Counted from the stretch's first letter, positions 16,512-26,312 are shown. The stretch is DNA of 64,000 nt from Rhizobiaceae bacterium (GCA_023953845.1 JAMLJC010000001.1:124001-188000); one strand, 5' to 3'. The notes: a model not told the origin generated them from the sequence alone. A program made the numbers and translations.

Positions 16512-19424
16512 TCATTCTGCCGCGCCTGTGTCGGGCGCACAGTTGCGCCCGGTGGTCCGGTCGCACCCACCGAGGGAACGTGTCGAGCCTGCGCCGACCG
16601 GACCATCCGATGCGGAGGGCAAGGCCGGGCCGGCAGTCTCCTCCGACAGCGTGGCGTCGCGCGTCGGGACCTCCTCGATCTTGTCGCGCTTGAAGATCTC
16701 GACATCCTTGATGCCGATGGCCGCCAGTTGCGGCAGGATGACGTCCGCGTCCCCGGCCACGACGATGAGCGACGTATCCAGCGACGCGAGGGCCGGGGCC
16801 TCGGCGCGGACGGGATCGAGCGTCAGCGCGGCGATGCGCTCGCGCCGGGCATGGTCATCCTCCAGCGCGACGCCGAGCGTGGCGCTGTCGACCACATAGC
16901 CTGCGAAGCCCCTGCCCGTTTCGGCCGTCGCCGCGATCGCCGTGCGGTAGGCCGTGATCGTGCGGGTCAGTTCCTGCTGCGAGACCGGCAGCGTATTCAG
17001 GCTGTCGAAGCCCTTGAACACTTCCTGCAGCGCCGCGCCCGTATTGTCGCGTTCGACGGTCATCTCGACAACCATGCCGCCATTGGTCTTCATGCCGGAC
17101 ATCAGCCGCGCGGAGGTGCCGTATGTATAACCTTTCTCCTCGCGGATCACCGAATTGAGGCGGCCATTGAAGTCGTCGCCGAGCAGGCGCATCACCGCCG
17201 TCGCCTCCGCCCGCTGCGGATCGTTGCGGCCGGGCGCGGGCCGGGCGATATAGAGCGCGGACTGGCTCGCGCCGGGTTCCGGGACGAGGATCACCTTGCG
17301 CCCTTGCGCGAAGGCCGGGGAACGGAACTCCCTGGCGTCGAAGCCTTCGCCGCTATCCTTCCAGTCGCCGAACGTCTGGTCGAGCGCGGCCTTCACATCC
17401 TCGATCGGCTGGGAGCCGATGCTGTAGAAGGTGATTTTCGACGGCTGGAACAGTTCGTGATAGATGGAGCGCGCATCGTCGAGCGTCATCGCCTTCAACG
17501 CCGGCAGCGACCAGTCCTGATCGGGTTCGCCGGCACGCTTCGGGAAAAGCGTCCTGTTGGCGGCCCGCGCTGCAACGCCGGACAGGTCGGATTCGCGGTT
17601 GACAAGCCACTGCGCATAGTCGGCCACCATGATCTGCCACTCGCGCGCGTCGAAGCGCGGCCGCAAGAGCACGTCGGAAAGCAGCGCGAGGCCGCCGCGA
17701 TATTCGCCCAGCGGAACCGCCAGATTGATCGCCGTTCCGACACTGCCCGTCGAGGTGCCGAGCCCGGCGCCGATGTCCGTCGCCGCCTTGGCGAATGCCG
17801 CATAACCCCTGTCGCCGGCGCCGCGCATCGCCATGTTCGACGCGACGTCGATCAGACCCTCCTTGCCTTCGGGTCCATTCGGCCAGCCGCCCTCGGCGAT
17901 CACGGCGACATATTCCATCGGCGATTCCGGGAAGCGGTAGTGGACGAGGCGCGAACCGTTCGCCAATGTGGCGGTCTGCTTTTCCGGCAACGCCGTCTTG
18001 CCGGGCTCACGCTGGCCAAGCCTGGGGATTTCCACCTGCGGGCGCGCCGCCACCGCAAATGGCGCCGGCGTGCCGGAGGACTCCAGCAGAATCGCAGGAT
18101 AGTTGCCGCGCGGACCGGGGCGGACGATCAGCGTGCTGGCATTCTTCGGATCGAGCACCTTTTTCACCGTGGCGGCTATGCTCTCGGCCGTTGCCTCCAC
18201 GATCTGCCGGTCGTCCTTCAATGCCAGTTCCGGATCGTTGAGGATGTCGGTGGCATAGGCAACCGCGGCGGTCCGGTCGGAAAGCGGCTCGACCGCCAGC
18301 TTGCCGCTGAGCAGCGAAGCCGTCTTGGCCCGCGCCACGTCTTCGGGATCGATGGGCGCTGCCAGGAACTCGTCAAAGGCGGCGCGCAGTTCCTTCTCCA
18401 GCACGTCGATGGACACGCCGTCATTGGCGGTCGCGTCGATCTCGAAACGGCCGCCGAGCAGCCCCGGAGTCCAGGACGCGCTTACCGAACTCGCCAGCGC
18501 TTTTTCCGAGACGAGGCGGTTTCGCAGCAGGCCGAAAGCACCGTTGCCGAGCAGATCGGACGCCAGCGACAACGCGCCGTTCTCGGGCGAGGAAGCCGGA
18601 GGGCCATCGAAGCCGATGGCGACGCTTGGCGCGGCCACGCGATCGGTCACGTCGAGGCGGACCCCGGTAGGCACCACCGCATCCACATGCGGACGCGGCA
18701 CGTCGGCGGCGCGGGGCACGCGGCCGAACGTGTCCGCGACCAGCGCCTTTGCGTCCTCGACATCGAAGTCGCCCACGAGCGCCAGAATGGCATTGTTGGG
18801 CACATAGTACGTGTGGAAGAAGCCTCGCACGTCATCCAGCGAAGCCGCGTCGAGATCGGCGATCGAGCCGATCACCGCGCGGCTGTAGGGATGGGATTTC
18901 GGGAACAGCGCCGACCAGAAGGCGGTCCAGCCCGCAGCGCCGGCGGCATCCAGTATGTTCTGGCGCATCTCGTTCTTGACGACGCTGCGCTGCAGGTCGA
19001 GCTTCCGCTGGTCGACATTGTCGCCGAGATTGGCCATCCGGTCGGCCTCAATGGCGAGGATGGTCGGGAGGCCGGAAGACAGGCCCTCGACATAATAGAC
19101 GGTGGCGTCTTCCTGCGTCCAGGCGTTGATGGTGTTGCCCATGGCCGAATGCGCGTCGAACACGCCCGGCCAGGCTTTCGTGCCGGAGAACATCAGATGC
19201 TCGAAGAGATGCGCGAAGCCGGATCGCCCGGCCGGCTCGTTCATGGAGCCGACACGATAGCGCAGATTCATCACAACTTTGGGAACGCGCCGGTCAGGAG
19301 CGAGCACCACCTGCAAGCCGTTGCCGAGCGTGTAGCGCACCGTCTCGAGCGGCTTGTCGTTGGCCGTCCAGCCGATGGCGGGCATCAGCATGATAGCGAT
19401 GAATGCCACAAGAAAACGCTTCAA
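16512..19424 (-). CDS. Zinc metallopeptidase, M16 (pitrilysin/insulinase) family
   Basis: 970 aa with a signal peptide (KRFLVAFIAIMLMPAIGWTA), so periplasmic or envelope-bound. The inverted zinc motif HLFEH is at 72-76, with the third ligand Glu near 152 (VVKNEMRQNIL). Two M16 halves are present, the second (from about 480) without the zinc motif, as usual for fused processing-protease-like enzymes. Neither candidate start is ATG: TTG at 19430 or TTG at 19424. The latter is preferred because GGGAGG lies 8 nt ahead. Convergent with the coiled-coil gene (9-bp gap). Confidence 0.9.
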   Translation of the reverse strand: MKRFLVAFIAIMLMPAIGWTANDKPLETVRYTLGNGLQVVLAPDRRVPKVVMNLRYRVGSMNEPAGRSGFAHLFEHLMFSGTKAWPGVFDAHSAMGNTINAWTQEDATVYYVEGLSSGLPTILAIEADRMANLGDNVDQRKLDLQRSVVKNEMRQNILDAAGAAGWTAFWSALFPKSHPYSRAVIGSIADLDAASLDDVRGFFHTYYVPNNAILALVGDFDVEDAKALVADTFGRVPRAADVPRPHVDAVVPTGVRLDVTDRVAAPSVAIGFDGPPASSPENGALSLASDLLGNGAFGLLRNRLVSEKALASSVSASWTPGLLGGRFEIDATANDGVSIDVLEKELRAAFDEFLAAPIDPEDVARAKTASLLSGKLAVEPLSDRTAAVAYATDILNDPELALKDDRQIVEATAESIAATVKKVLDPKNASTLIVRPGPRGNYPAILLESSGTPAPFAVAARPQVEIPRLGQREPGKTALPEKQTATLANGSRLVHYRFPESPMEYVAVIAEGGWPNGPEGKEGLIDVASNMAMRGAGDRGYAAFAKAATDIGAGLGTSTGSVGTAINLAVPLGEYRGGLALLSDVLLRPRFDAREWQIMVADYAQWLVNRESDLSGVAARAANRTLFPKRAGEPDQDWSLPALKAMTLDDARSIYHELFQPSKITFYSIGSQPIEDVKAALDQTFGDWKDSGEGFDAREFRSPAFAQGRKVILVPEPGASQSALYIARPAPGRNDPQRAEATAVMRLLGDDFNGRLNSVIREEKGYTYGTSARLMSGMKTNGGMVVEMTVERDNTGAALQEVFKGFDSLNTLPVSQQELTRTITAYRTAIAATAETGRGFAGYVVDSATLGVALEDDHARRERIAALTLDPVRAEAPALASLDTSLIVVAGDADVILPQLAAIGIKDVEIFKRDKIEEVPTRDATLSEETAGPALPSASDGPVGAGSTRSLGGCDRTTGRNCAPDTGAAE

Positions 19425-19835
19425 GATCAAGGCCTCCCGCCGCTTCGGACCTGTTGCGCCCCGGACGATGCGGCCGGCGCGAGGTCACGCTAGGGCTTGT
19501 TTCAGCGTGGCGCAACAGGCTTCCGGTTCGTTGAAGACGACGGAATCAGGGCGATTTCAAGAAGCTCTCGTTGCCGCGAGACGCCAATCCGGAACCCCGG
19601 ATGACGGCCATCGTCGCGTCTCCGGACCGATGCCGGAGATTCCCCCATCGTACCGTTTGAACTAGAGTGAACGCGAATCATCGGGTGGGGTATTCGGGAT
19701 CGGTTCAGCGCTTCGGCATCGTTCGGCCGGAGTCTCCGGTTTCATTTCATGTAGGCAAGCTCGGGGATTTTCCGGTCGGGGCGGCATGCCGTCAGCGGAT
19801 CGGGTCGAAACTGATGCTGCGGTCCCCACGAGGCG
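19425..19835. other. Intergenic region between M16 peptidase and visN
   Basis: 411 bp without a supportable gene. It must contain the promoters of both divergent genes. I see small dyads (CTCCGG-7-CCGGAG near 19619-19637 and CCGGAG-T-CTCCGG near 19729-19741) and one GAATC near 19675, but no CtrA-type box or recognisable operator. Confidence 0.5.
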
Positions 19836-20537
19836 ATGCCGACCACTCTTGCCCGACATGAAGCGAGCCCCCTCGCCCTGGCCTCGCGCGCCGACCTGAC
19901 CGCCTATCTGGCCGCCCTGTGCGCCGACATCCAGGCGGATCACTACATGCTTCTGGCCGTCGTTCACGACCGCGACCGCAGCGACGCCCGCGTCATAGCC
20001 TCCAACTGGATCTACGATGCCATTCAGCTGATCGGCTTCCGCCAGCTCGCGGCGCTGGCGGCAAGCGACGCGACCGTCTCACCGGGCGGACGATGCCGTC
20101 CGGTTGCGACGGAAGATGGAGGCTCGCGGTCCGGGATCGACGCCGCAACGTCGACCTTGCTCAAGGCGCTCGGACACGCCGAGCTTTACGTTCTGAAGCT
20201 CTATGCCGGCCGCCAGCGCTATTATCTCCTGCTATCGGCCGCGCAAGCCGGCGTCGTCCGCGTCGAGACGCTTGCGGCAATCCATATGCCGGTCTGCTAC
20301 GCGCTCTCGCGCGCCCCGGACCTTCTGGCATCCGCCGCTCTTGTCGACCCGCTGACCGACCGCGAGCGCGAATGCCTGTTCTGGGTGTCGGAAGGCAAGA
20401 CGACGGATGATATCGCCATCATCCTCGGCGTCTCGGCCAACACGGCCAACAGCTATATCGCCAACGCCATCCAGAAGCTCGGTTCCAGCAATCGCGCGAT
20501 GGCGATGGCGACGGCGATACGCAGCGGGGTGATCTGA
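19836..20537 (+). CDS. visN: LuxR-type flagellar master regulator VisN
   Basis: 233 aa. The N-terminal half is a ligand/dimerisation-type domain; the C-terminal LuxR helix-turn-helix lies at about 170-225 (PLTDRERECLFWVSEGKTTDDIAIILGVSANTANSYI). VisN and VisR act together in Sinorhizobium as the top regulators of flagellar and chemotaxis genes, above Rem. Identity rests on the tandem with a second LuxR gene and on location at the edge of a rhizobial flagellar cluster. The stop is separated from the visR ATG by one base. Confidence 0.9.
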   Translation: MPTTLARHEASPLALASRADLTAYLAALCADIQADHYMLLAVVHDRDRSDARVIASNWIYDAIQLIGFRQLAALAASDATVSPGGRCRPVATEDGGSRSGIDAATSTLLKALGHAELYVLKLYAGRQRYYLLLSAAQAGVVRVETLAAIHMPVCYALSRAPDLLASAALVDPLTDRERECLFWVSEGKTTDDIAIILGVSANTANSYIANAIQKLGSSNRAMAMATAIRSGVI

Positions 20538-20538
20538 C

Positions 20539-21261
20539 ATGGTGGCGGTGTCACGCAGCATTCGCGACGGCGACGAATCCAGCAGGGGCATATCCATCGC
20601 CGACCTGCTCGGGGCCTGCCACGCGATAGCCCGCGCCATGCGGGCCGACGGCTTCGCGATCTTCTCCATCGGCGCGGCGCGCGAGCGGGCCCGCCTGACG
20701 CCTTTGATCGATTCGGAGCATCCCGCCGTTTCGTCGGCGAGCACGATCCTGTCGTCCAGTTTCGGCGACGAATTCGTGAAGCGAGCCGTCACCTCGACGC
20801 TGCCGAGCTGGTGGTCGGGCGAACGCGAGAGCGCGTCGATCCGGACGTTTCAGGCTCTCGCCGACGCCGGCTCGACGGCGCTGGGCCTGCCGGACATGCC
20901 GGGAATCGCCTTTCCCGTCTACGCGGAGGGCGGAACGGCCGGGCTGATCGCGTTCACGGGAACGGAAATCACCATGTCCGATCCGTTGATGCACGAACTG
21001 CATGCGCGCTGCTTCGCCCTGTTCGAGGACGCCTTGCGGCTCGGACTCGATCAGACGACACGCCTGCCCGCCGTCAGCCAGCGCGAGCGCGATTGCCTGC
21101 GGCTTACGGCGAACGGCTACACCAGCGAGGAAATCGCCGTCGTGCTGGCGCTTTCGGTCCACACCACCAACCAGTACCTGACCAGGGTCACCATGAAGCT
21201 GAACGCGGTGAACCGCATGCACGCGGTCGCCAAGGCCCTGCGTCTGGGGCTGATCGAATAG
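20539..21261 (+). CDS. visR: LuxR-type flagellar master regulator VisR
   Basis: 240 aa with the same architecture as VisN: an N-terminal autoinducer-binding-like domain (about 10-160, with MPGIAFPVYAEGGTAGLIAFTG) and a C-terminal LuxR helix-turn-helix (QRERDCLRLTANGYTSEEIAVVLALSVHTTNQYL, about 178-225). The start codon lies one base after the visN stop, so expression is coupled and the proteins likely form a heterodimer. Convergent with the next gene. Confidence 0.9.
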   Translation: MVAVSRSIRDGDESSRGISIADLLGACHAIARAMRADGFAIFSIGAARERARLTPLIDSEHPAVSSASTILSSSFGDEFVKRAVTSTLPSWWSGERESASIRTFQALADAGSTALGLPDMPGIAFPVYAEGGTAGLIAFTGTEITMSDPLMHELHARCFALFEDALRLGLDQTTRLPAVSQRERDCLRLTANGYTSEEIAVVLALSVHTTNQYLTRVTMKLNAVNRMHAVAKALRLGLIE

Positions 21262-21264
21262 GCG

Positions 21265-21705
21265 TCAGAACGCTTCGAGCAGCGGCTGCGTCTTGCGGAT
21301 TCTCGCCGAGGATATGGCGTTGCGCAGGAAGGCCGTATTCTTCTCGGGACACGGATCGGGTGCGTCGAACGACACGTAGTTCACCTCGACCCCGGCGCGC
21401 CGGTCCATGAGGTGAAGCGTGAAATAAATGGTGGCGCCGCGCGGCCTGAGCTCGAGGTCGAGCAGGATCTTAGGGGCTTCGTCCCAATTGACGATGGCCT
21501 CTCCGCCCGGTCCGAGGCGCAGCGTCCCCGGCATGAAGAACAGTTCCGCCGCCGAATCCACGATGTCGGAAATGCAGGCGAACTGCTCCAGCCGCATGAA
21601 GGCGATATAGTCGGCGACATCGACCAGCCTGAGCTCGCGCACCACATCCTGAATCGCTTCTGAGACGATCAGCTCGCGCGCCTCGGAATGAGATTGACGG
21701 ATCAT
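21265..21705 (-). CDS. Conserved hypothetical protein of the flagellar cluster
   Basis: 146 aa, soluble, no motif I can assign. It is the last gene of the minus-strand motA-fliM-fliN-fliG-flhB operon, overlapping the flhB stop by four bases (ATGA), so it is translated with flhB. A gene at this position exists in other rhizobial flagellar clusters without a known role. The central part (YIAFMRLEQFACISDIVDSAAELFF, then FTLHLMDRRAGVEVNYVSF) looks like a mixed alpha/beta fold. Confidence 0.75.
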   Translation of the reverse strand: MIRQSHSEARELIVSEAIQDVVRELRLVDVADYIAFMRLEQFACISDIVDSAAELFFMPGTLRLGPGGEAIVNWDEAPKILLDLELRPRGATIYFTLHLMDRRAGVEVNYVSFDAPDPCPEKNTAFLRNAISSARIRKTQPLLEAF

Positions 21706-22793
21706 TGCATCTCCCTGCGTTGCGGCGCCTTGGTCTTCTTGGCGTAGACAATACGGACCAGTTCCGCGACAGCCTGATAGAACTGAGATGGAATCACGCT
21801 ATCAACCGAAACTTGTTTGTACATGGAGCGCGCGAGCGCGACGTCCTCGAATACCGGAATCCCGTGCTCCGCCGCGATCTCGCGGATCTTCAGCGCGACC
21901 AGATCCTGCCCCTTGGCGACGACGATCGGCGCTGAATCCTCGTCGCGCACATATTTGAGCGCGATCGAGTAGTGGGTCGGGTTGGCGATGATCAGCGTCG
22001 CCTTCGGCACCGCGGTCATCATGCGCCGCCGCGCACGGTCGCGGGCGAGTGACCGGAGCCGCGCCTTGACGATCGGATCGCCTTCGACCTGCTTGTGCTC
22101 GTCCTTGATCTCCTGGCGCGTCATGCGCAGTTCCTGCCGCCAGTGGAAGCGCGACCAGAGAAGGTCGGCGACCGCGATCGCGGCCATGACCAGCGTGATC
22201 GAGACCAGTATGTTGACGAGGAGGTCGCGGATCACCAGCCCGAACGTCGTCGGGTTGGTCAGCATGCCCGACATCACCTTCTCACGGGCCTCGTCCACCA
22301 TGAAGGACAACACCGCGATGGCGAAAGCCAGCTTGCCGATCGATTTGGCGAATTCCACCCAGCCCGCGATGCCGAACAGCCGGTTCCAGCCCTGCGCGAG
22401 CGATATGCGCGACATTTGCGGCGTGATCCGCTCGCCGACGAATTGCGGCATGTTCTGCATGACCGAGGAGCCGACGCCGGCGACCATCAGAAGCACAATG
22501 AACACGCCGAGAACCTTCACGATCTCCATCAGTATGGCGCGATAGAGATTGACGACGTCGGCGGGCGTCGCCAGCGACCACATTTCCGGACGCTCGAGGA
22601 AATCGGCGAGGAAAGCGCCGGCTTCGGCGATGGCGCCGTTCGCGAAGAAAACCACATAGACGAGCGTCGCGACGAACGACATCAAGGTCGCGACTTCGCG
22701 CGAGCTCGGAACCTTGCCGCGCTCGATCGTGTCACGGATTTTCTTTTCCGTGGGTTCTTCTGTCTTGCTTTCCTTGTCTGCCGCCTCGGACAT
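21702..22793 (-). CDS. flhB: Flagellar export switch protein FlhB
   Basis: 363 aa: four N-terminal transmembrane helices, then the cytoplasmic domain with the autocleavage motif NPTH at 271-274. FlhB is part of the export gate and switches substrate specificity from hook/rod to filament when the hook is finished, together with FliK (44.6 kb). Preceded by fliG with 20 bp between. The acidic/lysine-rich N-terminus (KESKTEEPTEKKI) is typical. Confidence 0.96.
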   Translation of the reverse strand: MSEAADKESKTEEPTEKKIRDTIERGKVPSSREVATLMSFVATLVYVVFFANGAIAEAGAFLADFLERPEMWSLATPADVVNLYRAILMEIVKVLGVFIVLLMVAGVGSSVMQNMPQFVGERITPQMSRISLAQGWNRLFGIAGWVEFAKSIGKLAFAIAVLSFMVDEAREKVMSGMLTNPTTFGLVIRDLLVNILVSITLVMAAIAVADLLWSRFHWRQELRMTRQEIKDEHKQVEGDPIVKARLRSLARDRARRRMMTAVPKATLIIANPTHYSIALKYVRDEDSAPIVVAKGQDLVALKIREIAAEHGIPVFEDVALARSMYKQVSVDSVIPSQFYQAVAELVRIVYAKKTKAPQRREMQ

Positions 22794-22813
22794 CGCCGGC
22801 CTCTCCGTTCAGA

Positions 22814-23863
22814 TCAGGCAGCGGCCTGCTCGGCGGTCGGCAGCTCGATCGTCCCCTCGCCGGCAAGCCGTATGGCGGTCGAGGCGATGGTGCGGCGCGC
22901 GCGCAGGATGTCGACGGACTGGATACCGTCCGATCCCATCGCCAGTTCCGACTCGATCATACGACGCGAGCGGGCGCCGATGGAGGACAGGATTGCCTCC
23001 GTGAGCGCCGGCTCGGCGTTGCGCAGGGCCAATGTGACGAGTTCGGTCGACAGGCCGTCGAACAGCGCCACGCGGGACTTCTGCGTCAGGCGCTCGACAT
23101 CCTCGAAGGCGAACAGTTTTGCCCGGATCGCCTCGAGGTTCGCGGCGCCGGAGGCGGCGAGATCCTGCATCACCTCGTCGAGCTGGGTCTTGTCCAGCTC
23201 GTTGAGCAGATTGGCCACGCGCGCCTGACCGGCGCCGTTGTCCTTCGGGGTGGTGTCGGAAAGCAACCGCGACCGGATCTGGCTTTCGACGATCTTCACC
23301 GCCGCCGGAGGCATGTTGGTGATCGCCATCATGCGCTTGATGATCTCGGTGCGCTGCGGCTTTTCCAGCTTCAGCAGGACTTCCGCGCCCGCCTGTCCGG
23401 GCAGGTTCGAGAGGATCAGCGCGGCCGTTTGCGGATGTTCCGGCCTGAGGAATGCGACCAGCCGTTCGGGGTCGAGCTTGGCGACCTCCGGCCAGACCGG
23501 AGGCGGCGCATCCGCCTGGGCGGCGGCCGGCGCCTTGCTCATGAGCGCGTTCATCTCCTCCGGCGTCAGCGTCTCGTTGAGGATGGTGTCCATCGCGTCG
23601 CCGGAATCGAGCAGGCCAGCGCCCTCGGTGAATTCCGCCTCGAACTCCGCGACGATCGTTTCCAGATCGTTCTGCGGAATGGTCGAAAGCGCCCGCGCCG
23701 CCTCGATCAGCGACTTGAGTTCCTCCTGCTTGAAGAATTTGAGCAGACGGCTGGCCGACGGTTTGCCCATGGCCACGAGGATCGCCGCAGCCTTCTGCGG
23801 TCTGGTCAGCGCCGCGACGCCTGCCGTGCCGGCCTCCTGCTTGACGGATGCGCGCGCTACCAT
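22814..23863 (-). CDS. fliG: Flagellar motor switch protein FliG
   Basis: 349 aa from the ATG at 23863. The N-terminal domain (RPQKAAAILVAMGKPSASRLLKFF) binds FliF, the middle carries the EHPQTAALILSNL segment that contacts FliM, and the C-terminal charged helix (IGARSRRMIESELAM) is the torque-generating face for MotA. Two bases separate it from fliN. An in-frame upstream extension covers fliN in another frame and is not real. Confidence 0.96.
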   Translation of the reverse strand: MVARASVKQEAGTAGVAALTRPQKAAAILVAMGKPSASRLLKFFKQEELKSLIEAARALSTIPQNDLETIVAEFEAEFTEGAGLLDSGDAMDTILNETLTPEEMNALMSKAPAAAQADAPPPVWPEVAKLDPERLVAFLRPEHPQTAALILSNLPGQAGAEVLLKLEKPQRTEIIKRMMAITNMPPAAVKIVESQIRSRLLSDTTPKDNGAGQARVANLLNELDKTQLDEVMQDLAASGAANLEAIRAKLFAFEDVERLTQKSRVALFDGLSTELVTLALRNAEPALTEAILSSIGARSRRMIESELAMGSDGIQSVDILRARRTIASTAIRLAGEGTIELPTAEQAAA

Positions 23864-23865
23864 GC

Positions 23866-24282
23866 TCAGGCCTTTCCGCCGGTCATGATTTCGGTGAGCC
23901 TGACGCCGAATCGCGACGGGTCGTTCTCCATGACGATGATCTCGCCGCGAGCGATCTTGCGGCCATTCACCATGACATCGATCGGCTCGCCGATGCGCCG
24001 GTCGAGTGCGACGGTCTCGCCCTTCTGCAAGGCCATCAGATCGGATACGGGCATCTCGGCGCGTCCGAGGACCACCTGAACGTCGACGGGAATGCTCATG
24101 ATGATCCCGGAAGGAGCGGCCGGCGTTCCGGCCGATGCACCAATCGACGACGCTGACGATGACGCTGCGCCCGCCGCGGGACCGGCCGCCGGCTTGTCGC
24201 TCAGCACGCCGCGCAGTTCCTCGATCGCCTTGTTGAGCTGATCTTCCGACTCGTTCTGCACCATCGCGTTCGCCTGGGTCAT
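23866..24282 (-). CDS. fliN: Flagellar motor switch protein FliN
   Basis: 138 aa. The C-terminal SpoA/surface-presentation domain (about 62-135: IPVDVQVVLGRAEMPVSDLMALQKGETVALD ... GEIIVMENDPSRFGVRLTEI) is diagnostic. The N-terminal Ala/Ser/Gly-rich linker (about 30-60) is variable. It forms the lower C-ring with FliM. Between fliM and fliG. Confidence 0.94.
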   Translation of the reverse strand: MTQANAMVQNESEDQLNKAIEELRGVLSDKPAAGPAAGAASSSASSIGASAGTPAAPSGIIMSIPVDVQVVLGRAEMPVSDLMALQKGETVALDRRIGEPIDVMVNGRKIARGEIIVMENDPSRFGVRLTEIMTGGKA

Positions 24283-24306
24283 CCCGAAAACTCCGTTTGC
24301 CGCGCG

Positions 24307-25248
24307 TCAGCGGCCATGGCCCGGCAGAAGGCCGTCCATGATGTCGTTGCTGGTTTCGAAAGGCTCGCGGATGCGAACCGAATAATTTTGTCCGACCCGG
24401 CCGAGCTCGCAGGTGAACAGCGTCCTGTCCCGCGCCGCCAGATGCACATTCGCCTGCGCCCCCGCGTCGATCGGCAGGACGTGCCCGACATCCAGAAGCG
24501 AGAGCGCGCCCAGGGTCATATGCGCTGCGGGCATCGTCGCCACCATCTCGACAGTGGCGCGCATCACTTCGCCGCCGAAGCGCGCCACCCAGGCGTCCCG
24601 CTCCGCGCTGTCCTCGGCCGCGGCCGGCAGGGCACGATTCTTGAGCAGAGCCCGCTGCGGGACGATGACGCCGAGTTCGCCCCGCGCGGCGCGGGTCGAC
24701 AGGCCGAAGATGATCCTGACGGCCGGCGTGTCGCGAAGCAGAAGCCGCTTCAGCTCCACGCCGCACAGCGGCGCCGCCGGAGGCGACTTCATATCGAGCC
24801 CGCGCCCGTCCCGGCCACCGACTGCGGCGGCCGTCCGGGCGAAGACCGAAGCGGCCACGTCCAGTTCGATCGGTGAGGGATCGCGCTCCACCGCCCCGAT
24901 CGGCGTATCGGCATCGGCCCCGAACATGAGGCTCACGATCAGGGCAATCGCAGCGCCGTCCAGGGTGAACATCACCGCATCGGCGGAAGATGAGAGCGAC
25001 GCGACGCTCGCAGCAGAAAAGCTGTCGGGTTGCGGCCGCGCCTCGGCAAAGCGTGTGAGTTCCACCTCCTTGACCTCGATCTCCAACGCGACGCCGAGTT
25101 CGTCGGCAAGACCCTGCAGCAGCGTTGCGACGGCCCGATCGGCGACGGCCCGGGCAGCGCCGATGACCCGATCCGGCTCCCCGGTTTCGCCCACCAGCCG
25201 TTCGATGATGTAGTCCCGGGTCTCGGCGGGGCTCCCGACGCTCGCCAT
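24307..25248 (-). CDS. fliM: Flagellar motor switch protein FliM
   Basis: 313 aa, divergent as is usual in rhizobia. The C-terminal SpoA-like domain (about 235-300: MTLGALSLLDVGHVLPI ... RTLFTCELGRVGQNYSVRI) pairs with FliN. The middle domain is CheC-like. The canonical N-terminal CheY-binding helix seen in enteric FliM (LSQxEIDALL) is not evident. Position between motA and fliN supports the name. Confidence 0.9.
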   Translation of the reverse strand: MASVGSPAETRDYIIERLVGETGEPDRVIGAARAVADRAVATLLQGLADELGVALEIEVKEVELTRFAEARPQPDSFSAASVASLSSSADAVMFTLDGAAIALIVSLMFGADADTPIGAVERDPSPIELDVAASVFARTAAAVGGRDGRGLDMKSPPAAPLCGVELKRLLLRDTPAVRIIFGLSTRAARGELGVIVPQRALLKNRALPAAAEDSAERDAWVARFGGEVMRATVEMVATMPAAHMTLGALSLLDVGHVLPIDAGAQANVHLAARDRTLFTCELGRVGQNYSVRIREPFETSNDIMDGLLPGHGR

Positions 25249-25283
25249 CTTCAGATCTCGCGCAGCCGGCTGCGGATCACGGA

Positions 25284-26162
25284 TCAGGCCGCCTTCTTCA
25301 TTTCGGCGGCGCCGGGATTCATCGTGCTCTGCTCGACCGCGTCGATCGACGGGCGCTCATAGGCGGAGATGGTCTTGCGCCCGAACTCGATGGCGACCTG
25401 CGGCAGCGCGCCGTTCATGTAGGCGAGCAGGGTCTGCTTGACGATGACATAGAGCCGGTTCTGCTTCTCGCGCACAACCTTGATCTTCGTCGCGATCGGC
25501 CCGACCACGCAGTAGGACATGAAGATGCCGAGGAAGGTGCCGACCAGCGCCGCGCCGATCAGGCCGCCGAGGATTTCCGGCGACTGGTCGAGCGCGCCCA
25601 TCGCCTTCACGACGCCGAGCACGGCGGCCACGATGCCGATGGCCGGGAAGCCGTCGCCCATGGCGGTCAGCGCATGGTAGGCCTTCAGCTTGTCGCCCCG
25701 GATGGTCTGGATCTCCTCGTCCATCAGCGCCTCGATCTCGTGCGGACGGGCATTGCCGATGATGATGATGCGGCAGTAGTCGCAGATGAAGTTCGTCAGG
25801 TCCTTGTTCTTCAGCACCGTGGGGAAGGCCTGGAAGACGGAGGATTCCTGCGGATTGTCGATATGCGCTTCCACTTCCGAGCGCGACTTGGTGCGCAGCT
25901 CGCGCATCAGGCTGTGCAGGACGCCGAGAACCGCCAGATAGTCCTTCTCCTTCGGCACGGCCTGCTTGAAGGCCTCCATGCACCCCTTGCCGGTGTCCTT
26001 GACGATCTTCATCGGGTTGGCGACGAGGAAGGTTCCGAGCGCTGCGCCGCAGATGATCACCACTTCCCACGGCTGGACGAGCACTTCGATGTGGCCGCCC
26101 ATGGCCATGAAGCCGCCGAGCACGCAACCCAAGGTCACGACCAGACCGATAATAATACCCAC
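25284..26162 (-). CDS. motA: Flagellar motor stator protein MotA
   Basis: 292 aa with four transmembrane helices and a cytoplasmic loop, forming the proton-driven stator with MotB (42.1 kb). Conserved segments seen: GGHIEVLVQPWEVVIICGAALG near the N-terminus and GDGFPAIGIVAAVLGVVKAMG in the third/fourth helix region. The start is GTG at 26162, with GAAGGG 7 nt upstream. First gene of the minus-strand operon, divergent from the DUF1217 gene. Confidence 0.96.
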   Translation of the reverse strand: MGIIIGLVVTLGCVLGGFMAMGGHIEVLVQPWEVVIICGAALGTFLVANPMKIVKDTGKGCMEAFKQAVPKEKDYLAVLGVLHSLMRELRTKSRSEVEAHIDNPQESSVFQAFPTVLKNKDLTNFICDYCRIIIIGNARPHEIEALMDEEIQTIRGDKLKAYHALTAMGDGFPAIGIVAAVLGVVKAMGALDQSPEILGGLIGAALVGTFLGIFMSYCVVGPIATKIKVVREKQNRLYVIVKQTLLAYMNGALPQVAIEFGRKTISAYERPSIDAVEQSTMNPGAAEMKKAA

Positions 26163-26179
26163 GGCTCAACCCTTCGACG

Positions 26180-26196
26180 TCAATTCAGGGTTAACC
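26180..26196 (+). promoter_or_regulatory. CtrA-like box between motA and DUF1217 gene
   Basis: TCAA (26180-26183), seven bases, then TTAACC (26191-26196): one mismatch from TTAA-N7-TTAACC. It lies 17 bp from the motA start and 116 bp from the DUF1217 start. A candidate only. Confidence 0.4.
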
Positions 26197-26312
26197 ATAG
26201 CGGATCGTGCCTTGCGTGAGGCTTGAACGAAAATGCCGCCGGAGCGATTCAGCTTCGCGCAAGGAAGTCGGCGTATCTTGGCACGACCGACGTCCATGCG
26301 CGGGGGATGCGC

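Noticed and set aside
16728..19493. 921-aa open frame antisense to the M16 peptidase
   Set aside because: The minus-strand protein has a signal peptide, the zinc motif and family-length sequence; the plus-strand frame is a composition artefact.
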